Source of the DNA: Nocardia lijiangensis NBRC 108240
Lineage (GTDB): Bacteria; Actinomycetota; Actinomycetes; Mycobacteriales; Mycobacteriaceae
Length of the DNA: 64,000 bases
NCBI RefSeq assembly: GCF_001613045.1
Contig: NZ_BDBP01000040.1
Coordinates: forward strand, 1-64,000
Reading direction: 5' to 3'
Of the stretch, positions 7,319 to 15,768 are shown piece after piece; positions within the stretch are counted from its first letter, which is position 1; each line of letters opens with the position of its first letter. The notes beneath the pieces are model-generated. The model ran no database searches, was not told where the DNA came from, and worked only from the letters and a program-made list of their open reading frames with translations. The translations under genes were made by a program, and so were the position numbers.

Positions 7319-8872
7319 ATGGACCACGACAGGGGAGCGGGACGCGTCGCGCGGAGGTCGGAACTCACGGCGGCGCGGCATCGTCTCGGACTGGACGTGC
7401 CCGCGCCGGTCGACCTGAATCAGGCGACTGTCCGCGAACTCGGAAATCAACCCGCGATCGGAAAGACGTTGGCGGGGAGGATAGCTCGGTGGCGGAAGGG
7501 CCGGACCGTGCGAACGCCCGCGGATCTGTTGCACGCGGGTCTGATCACGTCGCGGCGTCTGCGCGAGCTCGAGCACGTCGCGTACGGTGACGTGCCGGTG
7601 CGGCCGATGGTCACCGGCATCGAAGGCCCCTCGCACATCTACGTCGGCGAGGAGTTCGCGGTGGACGTCCGGTTCCGCGGCGGCATCGTCGCGGCGGCGA
7701 TTCTCTCGCTCGACATCAGGTTCCCGTCGGGCGCGATGCGGCGCGCGCACTTCCGGCTCACGGTGGAGGAGATCGAGCGCGGTGCGATCACGGTCGGCGG
7801 CATCGTCTCGGGCGAGTCGGGCGAGCTGCACGTCTACGCGACGCTGCGGGATGCCGACGGCGGCGTGCACGAGTACGTGACGAGTTTCGGCGTGTTCACC
7901 AGGAATCCCGTCCAGATCTTCGTCACGCCAACGTACTTCACCCAGTCCGGGGTCGCGGGTGCGCCGAAGTTCGACTTCGGTCAGCGTCGCTGGTACTGCT
8001 ACGCCGACGTCCGCTGGGTGAACGGCGAGAACCGGCCGGTCGATCTCGGCCGTGCCGTCACGGTACGGATGACCAATAGCGGTACGGAGATCGGCACGTT
8101 CACCTTCAACCTGTCGAGCAACGTCGTGATACCGGCACGCTCGACCGTCTACGGGAGCTGGCACACGTATCACGACGAGGGCAGTGCCGCGTTCAATGTG
8201 TTCCACGCCAAGGGCGATCTGACCTACACCTACAGCATGAGTGGCTCCGGATTCACGCCGACGCGCGCGCAGGTGTGGCGGACGATGCGCACCCTCGGCT
8301 ACAACATCATCAGGGTCGGCGATTTCACCCAGGCCGAGCGCGACGAGTATCGCCGCGCCGCCGCCGACATCGCCTCCGGCATCTTCCGATCCCGCGATAT
8401 GACAGTGCACGGCGTCGAGCTCTACCGGATCGAGGGCACGCCGGAGATGGACGCGGACAGGGCGCGGTTCCGCTTCATCGACAGTCAAGACGAGATCAAC
8501 CAGCTGCGCAGCAGATACACGGTGGACAACTGGTATCTGGACGTCTTCTTCGTCGAGGGCCGCTGGGACGGCGCGTTCGGCAGTTCGCCCACCGACGGTC
8601 CCGTCGACAAGCAGGGCGACGGCAGCGGCCTGGTCCTGCGCAGGGACGGCGACACGGTGAATCTCGGACAGACCTTCGCCCACGAGGCCGGGCACTACCT
8701 CGGCCTCGAGCACGCCGACGAAGAGGACGGGTGTGCCGACACCGATCCCGCCTCGCCGGACATCGACGACAACTTCATCTTCTCGGCGTCGCGCCGGGAC
8801 AGCGACGTGATCACCGGCTGCCAGATCAATCGGATGCGCAAGCACGGCTTGGTGCGCTCGGTAACCCCGTAG
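7319..8872 (+). CDS. Helix-hairpin-helix plus zincin metallopeptidase fusion
   Basis: A 517-residue protein of unusual architecture. Residues about 25-90 form a ComEA-type helix-hairpin-helix region (VDLNQATVRELGNQPAIGKT, then a second hairpin TPADLLHAGLITSRRLRELE). Residues about 95-310 look beta-rich and lack a recognised domain. The C-terminal part has HEAGHYLGLEH at 455-465, the HExxHxxGxxH-type zinc site of metzincin or matrixin-like peptidases, followed by two cysteines in the last 50 residues. There is no signal peptide, so it is cytoplasmic or exported by another route. The start is ATG 7319 because GGAGG lies 7 nt upstream; the open frame extends to 7193. The HEAT-repeat gene follows after 10 bp, so they are probably co-transcribed. 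Catalysis is inferred from the motif only. Confidence 0.8.
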   Translation: MDHDRGAGRVARRSELTAARHRLGLDVPAPVDLNQATVRELGNQPAIGKTLAGRIARWRKGRTVRTPADLLHAGLITSRRLRELEHVAYGDVPVRPMVTGIEGPSHIYVGEEFAVDVRFRGGIVAAAILSLDIRFPSGAMRRAHFRLTVEEIERGAITVGGIVSGESGELHVYATLRDADGGVHEYVTSFGVFTRNPVQIFVTPTYFTQSGVAGAPKFDFGQRRWYCYADVRWVNGENRPVDLGRAVTVRMTNSGTEIGTFTFNLSSNVVIPARSTVYGSWHTYHDEGSAAFNVFHAKGDLTYTYSMSGSGFTPTRAQVWRTMRTLGYNIIRVGDFTQAERDEYRRAAADIASGIFRSRDMTVHGVELYRIEGTPEMDADRARFRFIDSQDEINQLRSRYTVDNWYLDVFFVEGRWDGAFGSSPTDGPVDKQGDGSGLVLRRDGDTVNLGQTFAHEAGHYLGLEHADEEDGCADTDPASPDIDDNFIFSASRRDSDVITGCQINRMRKHGLVRSVTP

Positions 8873-8882
8873 GGAGACAAAC

Positions 8883-9578
8883 ATGGACAAGCGTGACTTT
8901 CCGTCGGATCGTCCGGTTCCTTCCGAGCCGGCCAACGGATCGGCCGACGGCGTCTACGACGAGCCGCTGCCGCCGCGGGCCGCCGACGTGGGGCCCGAGG
9001 GGAACTGGACCGCGGGCGAATCGGATTCGCCCGCCGATCTGCGCCTGCGCGTCGAGCAGTTGCTGCTGCGGCGCGAACCGCCGGCCGCCGATACGTGGGA
9101 AGCCCTCGGCCCCGACGCGGCCGGATTGCTCGTGCGGATGATCGACGATCCCGCGATCGGACGCAGGCCCGCGCTGCGCGACCGGGTGATCGCGACGCTC
9201 GGGCAACTCGGTGTGCTCGGCGCGATTCCCCGGCTCGGCGAGATCATGCTCGATCGCGCGGAGGGCGCGGCCACGCGCGCGCTCGCCGCCAACGCGACCG
9301 GTCGAATCGGCGCGCGGGAGGGGACGGCGACCCTCGCGCGGGCGGCGGGAGACAAGGACGAGATGGTGCGCAGGCAGGTCGCCTTGGCGCTGGGGCGCAT
9401 CGGTGACGTCGACGCCGTCACGCATCTGCTCGCGCTCAGCACCGACTCGTCGGCGATCGTGGTCGAGGCGGCGCAGGACGGATTGCGCCGTTCCGCGGCC
9501 GACATCGAGGTCCCAGACCGGCCTGACGCGGCCGAACGCCCCGAGCCTCGGTCGCCCGCCCCCGAGAAGCATCGCTGA
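8883..9578 (+). CDS. HEAT-repeat (PBS lyase-type) protein
   Basis: A 231-residue protein with a disordered acidic N-terminus (about 1-50), three to four HEAT-like repeats (about 55-200; for example RDRVIATLGQLGVLGAIPRL, TRALAANATGRIGAREG, RRQVALALGRIGDVDAVTHL), and a Pro/Glu-rich tail. Such repeats are protein-binding scaffolds. Its start is 10 bp after the metallopeptidase stop, with GGGAG before ATG 8883. The tight spacing suggests that it binds, chaperones or inhibits that enzyme; this is inference from position alone. Confidence 0.75.
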   Translation: MDKRDFPSDRPVPSEPANGSADGVYDEPLPPRAADVGPEGNWTAGESDSPADLRLRVEQLLLRREPPAADTWEALGPDAAGLLVRMIDDPAIGRRPALRDRVIATLGQLGVLGAIPRLGEIMLDRAEGAATRALAANATGRIGAREGTATLARAAGDKDEMVRRQVALALGRIGDVDAVTHLLALSTDSSAIVVEAAQDGLRRSAADIEVPDRPDAAERPEPRSPAPEKHR

Positions 9579-9647
9579 CGTTCGATCGGTCCGGTCCGCT
9601 GCCCGAAACTGCGGGCCGGGTGGTCGGCGAAATGGGATGCTGGGGTC

Positions 9648-9830
9648 ATGGCTGAACGGTGGTACTACTGCTTGAAGCACCAGCGTGCCGAGAAGGGACG
9701 CCAGTGCTGGTTCCGGGATCGGATGGGCCCGTACCCGGACCAGGCCACGGCCGAACGCGCGCTGGACATCGTGCGGGCGCGCAACGAACGCGAGGACGCG
9801 CGCGACCGCGCCTGGCGCGACGGCGACTGA
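9648..9830 (+). CDS. Conserved small hypothetical protein
   Basis: A 60-residue protein with an aromatic and basic first half (RWYYCLKHQRAEKG, then CWFRDRMGPY) and a helical charged second half. I recall short proteins of this type across Actinobacteria, sometimes near ppm1, but do not know a function. The two cysteines with His could bind metal. The start is ATG 9648. It lies 242 bp before the ppm1 start on the same strand. Confidence 0.7.
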   Translation: MAERWYYCLKHQRAEKGRQCWFRDRMGPYPDQATAERALDIVRARNEREDARDRAWRDGD

Positions 9831-10072
9831 CACCCTGCTGCGCGACAACCGATTTCGCTCGCGAAGCCGGGCGGATCGGGCCGCCGCCGAACCGTCGCCG
9901 CAGGTCCGTGACTTGATCTTGGTCCGGGTCCCGGCGCGCAATACCCTTGACACCGCGTGCAGCCGCTCAGGCGCCCATCAGGTCCATCGAGTACGGTTTC
10001 TCAGAATCTTACGAGTGCTCGGTGGTCCAGCGTGGGCTGCGGGCTGGACCAGGTGAGCAGGGAGGGCGACCC

Positions 10073-10792
10073 TTGAGGGTTACCGTTGTTGTGCCGACCT
10101 ACAACGAGCGGGAGAATCTGCCGGTTGCGGTGGAGCGGCTGACGGCGCTGCCGGTGCCCGACCTGCACGTTCTCGTCGTCGACGACAATTCGCCGGACGG
10201 CACCGGGGAGGTCGCCGACAAACTGGCCGCCGAACTGCCCAACGTGGTCGGCGTGCTGCACCGCACGGAGAAGGACGGTCTCGGCCGCGCCTACATCGCG
10301 GGCATCACCCGGGCGCTGGACGAGGGCGCCGACGTGGTGATCCAGATGGACGCCGACCTCTCGCACCCGGCCGAGGTGATTCCGGCCATGCTGGAGAAGC
10401 TGCGCGACACCGAGGCCGGCGTTGTGCTCGGCTCCCGGTACGTGCCGGGCGGCTCCACCGCCGCGGAGTGGAAGTGGTACCGCAAGGCGCTCTCGGCCTG
10501 GGCGAACTTCTACGTGAACCTGATCCTGCGCCTCGGTGTGAAGGATGCCACCGCAGGCTTCAAGGCGTGGCAGGCCGACACGTTGCGCGCCATCGATGTG
10601 GCCTCGATCCGGAGCAACGGCTACTCGTTCCAGGTCGAGATGAACTACCGCACGGTCAAGCAGGGCTTCGCGATCGCCGAGGTGCCGATCCGGTTCGAGG
10701 AGCGCACCCTGGGCGCCTCGAAGATGAGCCTGAAGGTGCAGCTGGAATCGGCGCTGATGCCGTGGAAGCTGCTGTTCGGCCGCTCGGTCTGA
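10073..10792 (+). CDS. ppm1: Polyprenol monophosphomannose synthase (stand-alone catalytic domain)
   Basis: GT2 glycosyltransferase that moves mannose from GDP-mannose to polyprenyl phosphate, the donor for lipomannan, lipoarabinomannan and protein mannosylation. The 240-residue protein shows VVVPTYNERENL, VVDDNSPDGT, GLGRAYIAGI, QMDADLSHP (metal-binding acidic motif) and EVPIRFEER. In M. tuberculosis the same domain is fused to an apolipoprotein N-acyltransferase; here it is separate, and no acyltransferase partner is adjacent. The start is TTG 10073, with GGAGGG 6 nt upstream; the longer frame from 9947 runs through non-coding-like sequence. A 15-bp hairpin terminates it. Confidence 0.93.
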   Translation: MRVTVVVPTYNERENLPVAVERLTALPVPDLHVLVVDDNSPDGTGEVADKLAAELPNVVGVLHRTEKDGLGRAYIAGITRALDEGADVVIQMDADLSHPAEVIPAMLEKLRDTEAGVVLGSRYVPGGSTAAEWKWYRKALSAWANFYVNLILRLGVKDATAGFKAWQADTLRAIDVASIRSNGYSFQVEMNYRTVKQGFAIAEVPIRFEERTLGASKMSLKVQLESALMPWKLLFGRSV

Positions 10793-10819
10793 TCGCCAGG
10801 CTCGGGCACCGCAGACGAC

Positions 10820-10854
10820 AGCGCCCCGCCTCCGGAGAACGGAGGCGGGGCGCT
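10820..10854. terminator. Bidirectional hairpin, 15-bp stem
   Basis: AGCGCCCCGCCTCCG pairs perfectly with its complement around GAGAA, between convergent ppm1 and a membrane protein gene. Confidence 0.8.
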
Positions 10855-10882
10855 GGTGCGTCCGGGGATCGCTCGGGCGGGT

Positions 10883-11323
10883 TCACCGTTCGGTCAGCTG
10901 CTTGCGCAGGCCCTCCATACTCACCACGATGACCGGCACCAGCACCACGTGCATGACCGACAGGGCCACGGTCGACGCGGTGTCGAAGGTGGCCGCGACC
11001 GTGGCCGCGATAGTGACGAGGGTCAGCGCCGAGCCGACCACCTCGGCCACTCGCAGCACGCCCACCCAGCGGTAGGACAGCAGCGCGGCGGCGGTCAGTC
11101 CGACCAGCAGCGGCACGGCGGACATGACGATGACACCGCCCGGCGCCACGTCCTGGGTGGTCGTGCCGTCGACCATGATGAAGGAGCCGCCCGCCGCAGC
11201 GCCGATCGACCAGACGACGAGATTGGCCAGCACCGCCGCGGCCACCGCGCCCAGGACGGCGACCGGGCGGATCAGTGCGGGGATCTGGATGGTGTGTGCG
11301 GTGGTGACGTGCGCGACGGACAT
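10883..11323 (-). CDS. Four-helix membrane protein, DUF6069-like
   Basis: A 146-residue protein with four predicted transmembrane helices (about 16-38, 53-78, 85-108, 112-135). The loop DGTTTQDVAPGGVIVMSAVP between helices 1 and 2 is typical of what is annotated as DUF6069. Function is unknown. The start is ATG 11323, with AGGAG 9 nt upstream; the frame extends to 11380 without support. It is convergent with ppm1. Confidence 0.75.
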   Translation of the reverse strand: MSVAHVTTAHTIQIPALIRPVAVLGAVAAAVLANLVVWSIGAAAGGSFIMVDGTTTQDVAPGGVIVMSAVPLLVGLTAAALLSYRWVGVLRVAEVVGSALTLVTIAATVAATFDTASTVALSVMHVVLVPVIVVSMEGLRKQLTER

Positions 11324-11392
11324 GACGGTCTCCTGAGGTGAAGCTGTGATTTCGTTGTGAGACCTATCTTGGAACCTCAAGATTTGTTGAGG

Positions 11393-12916
11393 TCAATCGC
11401 TGTGGCGCGCTGTGTGTTCCATCTCACCCGACGCGGTGACCGGCCAGTTCAGCAGCGTTTCGAGGAAGAGCCCGCGCACCGCCTCGACCTGCTCGTTCAT
11501 CGCCGCGGGATCCCAGTCGCGCACATCGATCGGGGGGAGAATCGCGACGTCCACCGTCCCGCGGCGCGCGATCATCGAATTGCGCCAGGAGATTTCGCCC
11601 GCGTTGCGGATCACCACCGGGATCACCGGCACGCCCGCCTGGTGGGCGATGTGGAAGGCGCCCTTCTTGAACGGGCCGACTTCCGGTGTGTACGAACGGG
11701 TTCCCTCGGGTGAGACCGCGATCGACAGCCCGCCGCGCAGCGTCGCGACCACCGGCGCCAAGGCCGCCTTGGCGCGGTGGGTGTCCGAGCGGTCGATGAA
11801 GGTCACGCCGACGAAGCGCATCAGCGGCCCGAAGATCGGGTTGCGGGTCAGCTCCTTCTTGCCGATGCCGGTGACCGCGCCACCGAGCACCTTCGGCACG
11901 ATGATCACGTCGAACTGGCTCTGGTGGTTGAACAGGAACACGGCCGGGCGCGGCGCGCGCGCGTGCTCGGCGCCGGTCACCCGGATGCGCACGCCCAGCG
12001 CCCGCAGCGTCGCGCCGGTGCCGTAGGCCATGAGCGCGTCGGCCATCTTCCTGCGCTGCCCGGTGTACGACTTGGCGAGCACGCCGAACACCGCGCCGCC
12101 GAGCAGCGCGGCGAAACCGGCGATCGTGCGCAGGTAGTCCAGCGGCCGCGGCGCTTGGCGCGGCCGGAAGGCCAGAGACGGCCAGGCGTTGCCGGTCGCC
12201 GTCGCGGCGAGCTTGCGTTCCGGGTTCACCGCGACGGGATGACCCACCAGCGCGAGCAGCGGCAGGTCGGCGACCCCGTCGGTGTAGGCGTAACTGCGGC
12301 TCAGGTCGATGCCGTTGGCCGCGGCGAACGAGCGCACCGCGTCGGCTTTGCCGTTGCGCCACAGGGTTTTCCCCTCGGCGTAGCCGGTCAGCACGCCGTC
12401 GCTGGTGGCCATCTCTGTGCACAGCACGTGTGCGATGCCGAGCGCCGTGGCGGTGGGCGCCACTTGGAACCGCGTCAGCGAGCTGGTCAGCACCACGGTA
12501 TGCCCAGCCGCCTCGTGCGTCCGGATCAGTTGCCACGCTTCGGGATACAGGTGGCCGTAGATGGCGCGGCGGAACAGGCGCACGCCGAGCTCGTCGAGTT
12601 CGTCCTCGGTCCGTCCGGCCATGGCATGCGAGGCCTGCTGCAGGAAGCGGCTGTACTCGCCGTCGGTGAGGCCGTTGCGGATGCTGCCGAGCAGCGTCGC
12701 GGAAAGGCCTCCAGCGCCGCGGCCGCGCAGCGCCCTGCGATACAGCGGCGGCCGAGCGAAACCGTCGACGACGGCGCCGCCGAAGTCGAAGACGGCGGCG
12801 ATTTCCGGCCCCTGCGGCCCGGACCGGATGGCGGACAGCATCGTGTCCAGATCGGTGGGTGAATTCGCGGGGCCGCCTTCGGAATCGGCGGCCGGGCGTG
12901 CGGCGGCCCGGCTCAT
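11393..12916 (-). CDS. plsC: HAD-like domain fused to 1-acylglycerol-3-phosphate acyltransferase (PlsC)
   Basis: A 507-residue two-domain protein. The N-terminal part (about 35-250) is a SerB-type HAD fold (FDFGGAVVDG, TSSLTRF, YTDGVADLPLL). The C-terminal part (about 290-480) is a PlsC acyltransferase with NHQSQFDVI (the HX4D catalytic motif) and SPEGTRSY. The acyltransferase acylates lysophosphatidate at sn-2. In the HAD part the usual DxD pair reads D44-F-G46, so the second aspartate is lost and phosphatase activity is doubtful. The start ATG 12916 overlaps the plsB stop by four bases (ATGA), so translation is coupled. The pair corresponds to M. tuberculosis Rv2482c-Rv2483c. Confidence 0.9.
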   Translation of the reverse strand: MSRAAARPAADSEGGPANSPTDLDTMLSAIRSGPQGPEIAAVFDFGGAVVDGFARPPLYRRALRGRGAGGLSATLLGSIRNGLTDGEYSRFLQQASHAMAGRTEDELDELGVRLFRRAIYGHLYPEAWQLIRTHEAAGHTVVLTSSLTRFQVAPTATALGIAHVLCTEMATSDGVLTGYAEGKTLWRNGKADAVRSFAAANGIDLSRSYAYTDGVADLPLLALVGHPVAVNPERKLAATATGNAWPSLAFRPRQAPRPLDYLRTIAGFAALLGGAVFGVLAKSYTGQRRKMADALMAYGTGATLRALGVRIRVTGAEHARAPRPAVFLFNHQSQFDVIIVPKVLGGAVTGIGKKELTRNPIFGPLMRFVGVTFIDRSDTHRAKAALAPVVATLRGGLSIAVSPEGTRSYTPEVGPFKKGAFHIAHQAGVPVIPVVIRNAGEISWRNSMIARRGTVDVAILPPIDVRDWDPAAMNEQVEAVRGLFLETLLNWPVTASGEMEHTARHSD

Positions 12917-15360
12917 CGCGTCCCCAGCCCCGGGATGTTGGAGGGGTCGAGGGCGGCGGCCTGCGCGATCCGCGCGCCGATGCCGCGCAGGTAGTCGGCG
13001 AATTCGATACGGCGCGAGGTCAACTCGGCGCGGTCCTTGGCCGAGGTGGCCGCCGGCCCGAGCAGTCCGCGGTTGTCGGCCAGTTTCAACGCGCTGCCGA
13101 ACAGCTCGGTGGACACCGATTCCGGGCTGTGCAGGCGCTGCTGGAGCAGCATCTGCCTGCCCACCGACACGCATTCGTCGAGGAACTCCTTGTGGTCGAT
13201 GGCGACGCCGGGGTCACGGGCGGCCAGCCGCTCGGCGACCACCAGTTGCGCATCGAAGAACGAGCGCAGCACCCGGTGGGCCATCGTGAATCCGGACGCG
13301 GTGAGCTTTCCGAGAATGTCGGTGCCGAGGGTGTCCTTGCGGCTGCGCGCGTTCCAGTCCGGATCGACGAGCAGCACTTCGGCGGTGATCTGGGCGGTGA
13401 ACTCCGTGCGGTCCGGGAAGAAGAACTCGAACTTCAGCAGATCGCGCAGCCGGAACGCCTCGTCCCAGCCGGTGCTGAGCTGGTCGGGCGTACCCGAGTC
13501 CACCGCGGCCAGGATCGACAGCTCCAGAATCGCCCTGTTCACGAACCAGTGCACGGCGCTGTTGCGGTAGAAGGCCGCCTCCAGGTGGGCGCCGCTCTCG
13601 ATCGAATACACCGGCTCCAGACCGCCGCGATAGACGGTCACCACCTTGGCCAGCGAAAGCTGTTCCAGCACAACGGCCAAACTCTGCTCGTCGCGCAACG
13701 CGTCGAGTTCGCCGCTGGGCAGTCCGCGCTTCTCGATATAGCCAAGCACCGGCGCGAGCAACGCGCGCACCTCGCCGAGGGTGAGCGCGCGCTCGTCGAC
13801 GCCGAGCAGGGCCAGCGTGGCCAGCGCGTTGACGGTGATCGGGGTGACCGCGTTGATCCCGACGGCGATCTCGAAGGCGAGGCGCTGCACCGCCTTTCGC
13901 TCCCGCTGCGCGGTCTCCGGATCGGTGTCGGCGATCGGCTCGGCGACGGAATCGGTGTGGTGCAGGGGAATCGAGACGCGCGGCGGGGTGAGCGGGTCGC
14001 CGTTCGCGGCCAGCCGTTCGCGCGCCGAGAGCGGCGCGCCGAAGCGCACGTAGACCCGGCCCGCCGAATGCTGCTGACTGCGGATGTAGCGCGCCATCCA
14101 GGCCAGCCCCTCCGGCTTCTTGGTGCCGCCCGACTGTTCGGTGGCGATGGCGCCGAGCTCGTTGAGCCGCTCGTAGGTGATCGAGACGGGCACCAGCAGC
14201 ACGTCGTCGACGCGGTCGGCGCGCACCGCGGCGGCGAGGTAGTTGAGCAGGCCGAAGCGCGGCGGGCGCAACTTGCCGGTGCGGGTGCGGCCGCCCTCGA
14301 AGTACCACTCCAGGTTGAAGCGCTTGGCCACCAGGTAGGCGAAGTACTCCTCGACCACCGCCTTGTAGACCTCGTCGTCGCCGAAGCTGCGCCGGATGAA
14401 TACGGTGCCGGTGCGCCGCGCGATCGGGCCGAGCGGCCAGAACCGCAGATTGGCGCCGCCGATCACGTGGTTGGGTGGAAAGTCGTTGCGGGCCAGCACA
14501 TCGCCGAGCACGAACGCGTCCACGTAGGAGCGGTGCGAGGGTAGGAAGATCAGCGGATGGCGGCGGTTGAGCGCGCGCAGCGCGGCCAGCCCCGACTCGT
14601 CGGTGTCGACCTTCCACGTCGAGGCGTGCACCGGGCGCATGGCCTGGGTGAACAGGTCGGAGACCAGCCTGCTCTGCGCGGCGACGAGTTCGTTGAGCGC
14701 CTTCTCCGCGCGGCGGTACACCTCCTGGGGCTCGGCGCCGATCCGGTCGGCGATCAGCTCGAGCCTGCGCAGGAAGTCGGGGGAGTCCAGGATCTCCTCG
14801 GCCACCAGCCGCGGCACTTTGTAGCGGTCTCCGATGACGGAGCGTTCCGCGCGCTCCAGCGCGACGACGGCGGCGCGCAGGATAGCGCGGGCGAACGGCT
14901 CGGACGTTCCCGCCGCGTGCAGGGCCGCGGCCTCGGGGTTGTTGGCGCGCAACTCGCTCAGCAGGGCGGGCTGTCCGGTCAGGATGACGTGCCGGTCCGG
15001 CGATTTGCGCACCAGCCTGCGCTGGGCGAGGCGGTGCGGTTTGCGTGGGTTGGTGAGCAGCGCCAGATCGGCGAAGGTCATCCGGCGCACGCCGTCGCGC
15101 TCGGGCGGCAGCCACAGCACCCGGATCGGCACCACCAGCGGATCGTCGCGGCGTCCGACCAGCCTGCCCGCGATCGCGCCCGCGTCCAGGTCGAGCTGGG
15201 TGATCGGCGCGTCGGTGCCGATCTCCTTGGCGATGCCGCCGTCGCTGAGCCAGGCGCCGACCAATTCGCGCTCGACCCCGGAGGTGGCGTCCACCAGTGC
15301 CACCACCGACCGGGGCGCGGTAGCCGACTTCGTCGGCGAGCCGCCGCGGTGTTCGATCAT
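12913..15360 (-). CDS. plsB: Glycerol-3-phosphate 1-O-acyltransferase
   Basis: First committed step of glycerolipid synthesis: acyl transfer to sn-1 of glycerol-3-phosphate at the inner membrane. The 815-residue protein contains LPSHRSYVDAF (HX4D), then FIRRSFGDDEVYK, EWYFEGGRTRTGKLRPP and LVPVSITYERL, the four GPAT blocks in order. Length fits the PlsB2 family (about 790). The start is ATG 15360, with GGAGGGA about 9 nt upstream; ATG 15396 is also in frame but lacks a ribosome site. It is followed by the coupled HAD-PlsC gene. Confidence 0.93.
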   Translation of the reverse strand: MIEHRGGSPTKSATAPRSVVALVDATSGVERELVGAWLSDGGIAKEIGTDAPITQLDLDAGAIAGRLVGRRDDPLVVPIRVLWLPPERDGVRRMTFADLALLTNPRKPHRLAQRRLVRKSPDRHVILTGQPALLSELRANNPEAAALHAAGTSEPFARAILRAAVVALERAERSVIGDRYKVPRLVAEEILDSPDFLRRLELIADRIGAEPQEVYRRAEKALNELVAAQSRLVSDLFTQAMRPVHASTWKVDTDESGLAALRALNRRHPLIFLPSHRSYVDAFVLGDVLARNDFPPNHVIGGANLRFWPLGPIARRTGTVFIRRSFGDDEVYKAVVEEYFAYLVAKRFNLEWYFEGGRTRTGKLRPPRFGLLNYLAAAVRADRVDDVLLVPVSITYERLNELGAIATEQSGGTKKPEGLAWMARYIRSQQHSAGRVYVRFGAPLSARERLAANGDPLTPPRVSIPLHHTDSVAEPIADTDPETAQRERKAVQRLAFEIAVGINAVTPITVNALATLALLGVDERALTLGEVRALLAPVLGYIEKRGLPSGELDALRDEQSLAVVLEQLSLAKVVTVYRGGLEPVYSIESGAHLEAAFYRNSAVHWFVNRAILELSILAAVDSGTPDQLSTGWDEAFRLRDLLKFEFFFPDRTEFTAQITAEVLLVDPDWNARSRKDTLGTDILGKLTASGFTMAHRVLRSFFDAQLVVAERLAARDPGVAIDHKEFLDECVSVGRQMLLQQRLHSPESVSTELFGSALKLADNRGLLGPAATSAKDRAELTSRRIEFADYLRGIGARIAQAAALDPSNIPGLGTR

Positions 15361-15711
15361 CGATGTTCTTCCCTCCGCAGGTGACGCTTCTTTCATTCAA
15401 GCCGTTCGCGTCGCTGTGCGCAGGCACTCCGCGCGGCGAGTTCTATTCCGCTACGTAGATGGCGAAACTTCGGCGCGCGGGGGCGGGTTGCGCATGCGGT
15501 CTCCGAGCCTGCTCGTTCGGTAGGGCAGCAGCGGCGGGGGATCGGCTGTGCGCGCCACACTCTCGGCGACCCGAGGCCGATATCGCCGGGGCCGCCGACT
15601 GCCGGACGCCCGAGGTGCGCACCGAGCGGCTGTCGAGGTGGGACAACCGGTGTCGCCCTGGGAGTTTGCCGAAGGAAACATTCTGTGGCCGCGGGCACAC
15701 TTTCGAGATGG

Positions 15712-15730
15712 CCAGGTAATGCTAACCTTA
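15712..15730 (+). promoter_or_regulatory. IdeR-type iron box 1
   Basis: CCAGGTAATGCTAACCTTA matches 14 of 19 positions of the mycobacterial IdeR consensus TTAGGTTAGGCTAACCTAA, with the right half (GCTAACCT) intact. It lies upstream of salicylate synthase. Confidence 0.65.
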
Positions 15731-15740
15731 CCTCTCGAAG

Positions 15741-15759
15741 TTAGGTCAGGGTTACCTTT
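15741..15759 (+). promoter_or_regulatory. IdeR-type iron box 2
   Basis: TTAGGTCAGGGTTACCTTT matches 14 of 19 positions of the IdeR consensus and ends just before the ribosome site of the salicylate synthase gene. Tandem boxes 29 bp apart suggest tight iron repression. Confidence 0.65.
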
Positions 15760-15768
15760 GGAGGATCG

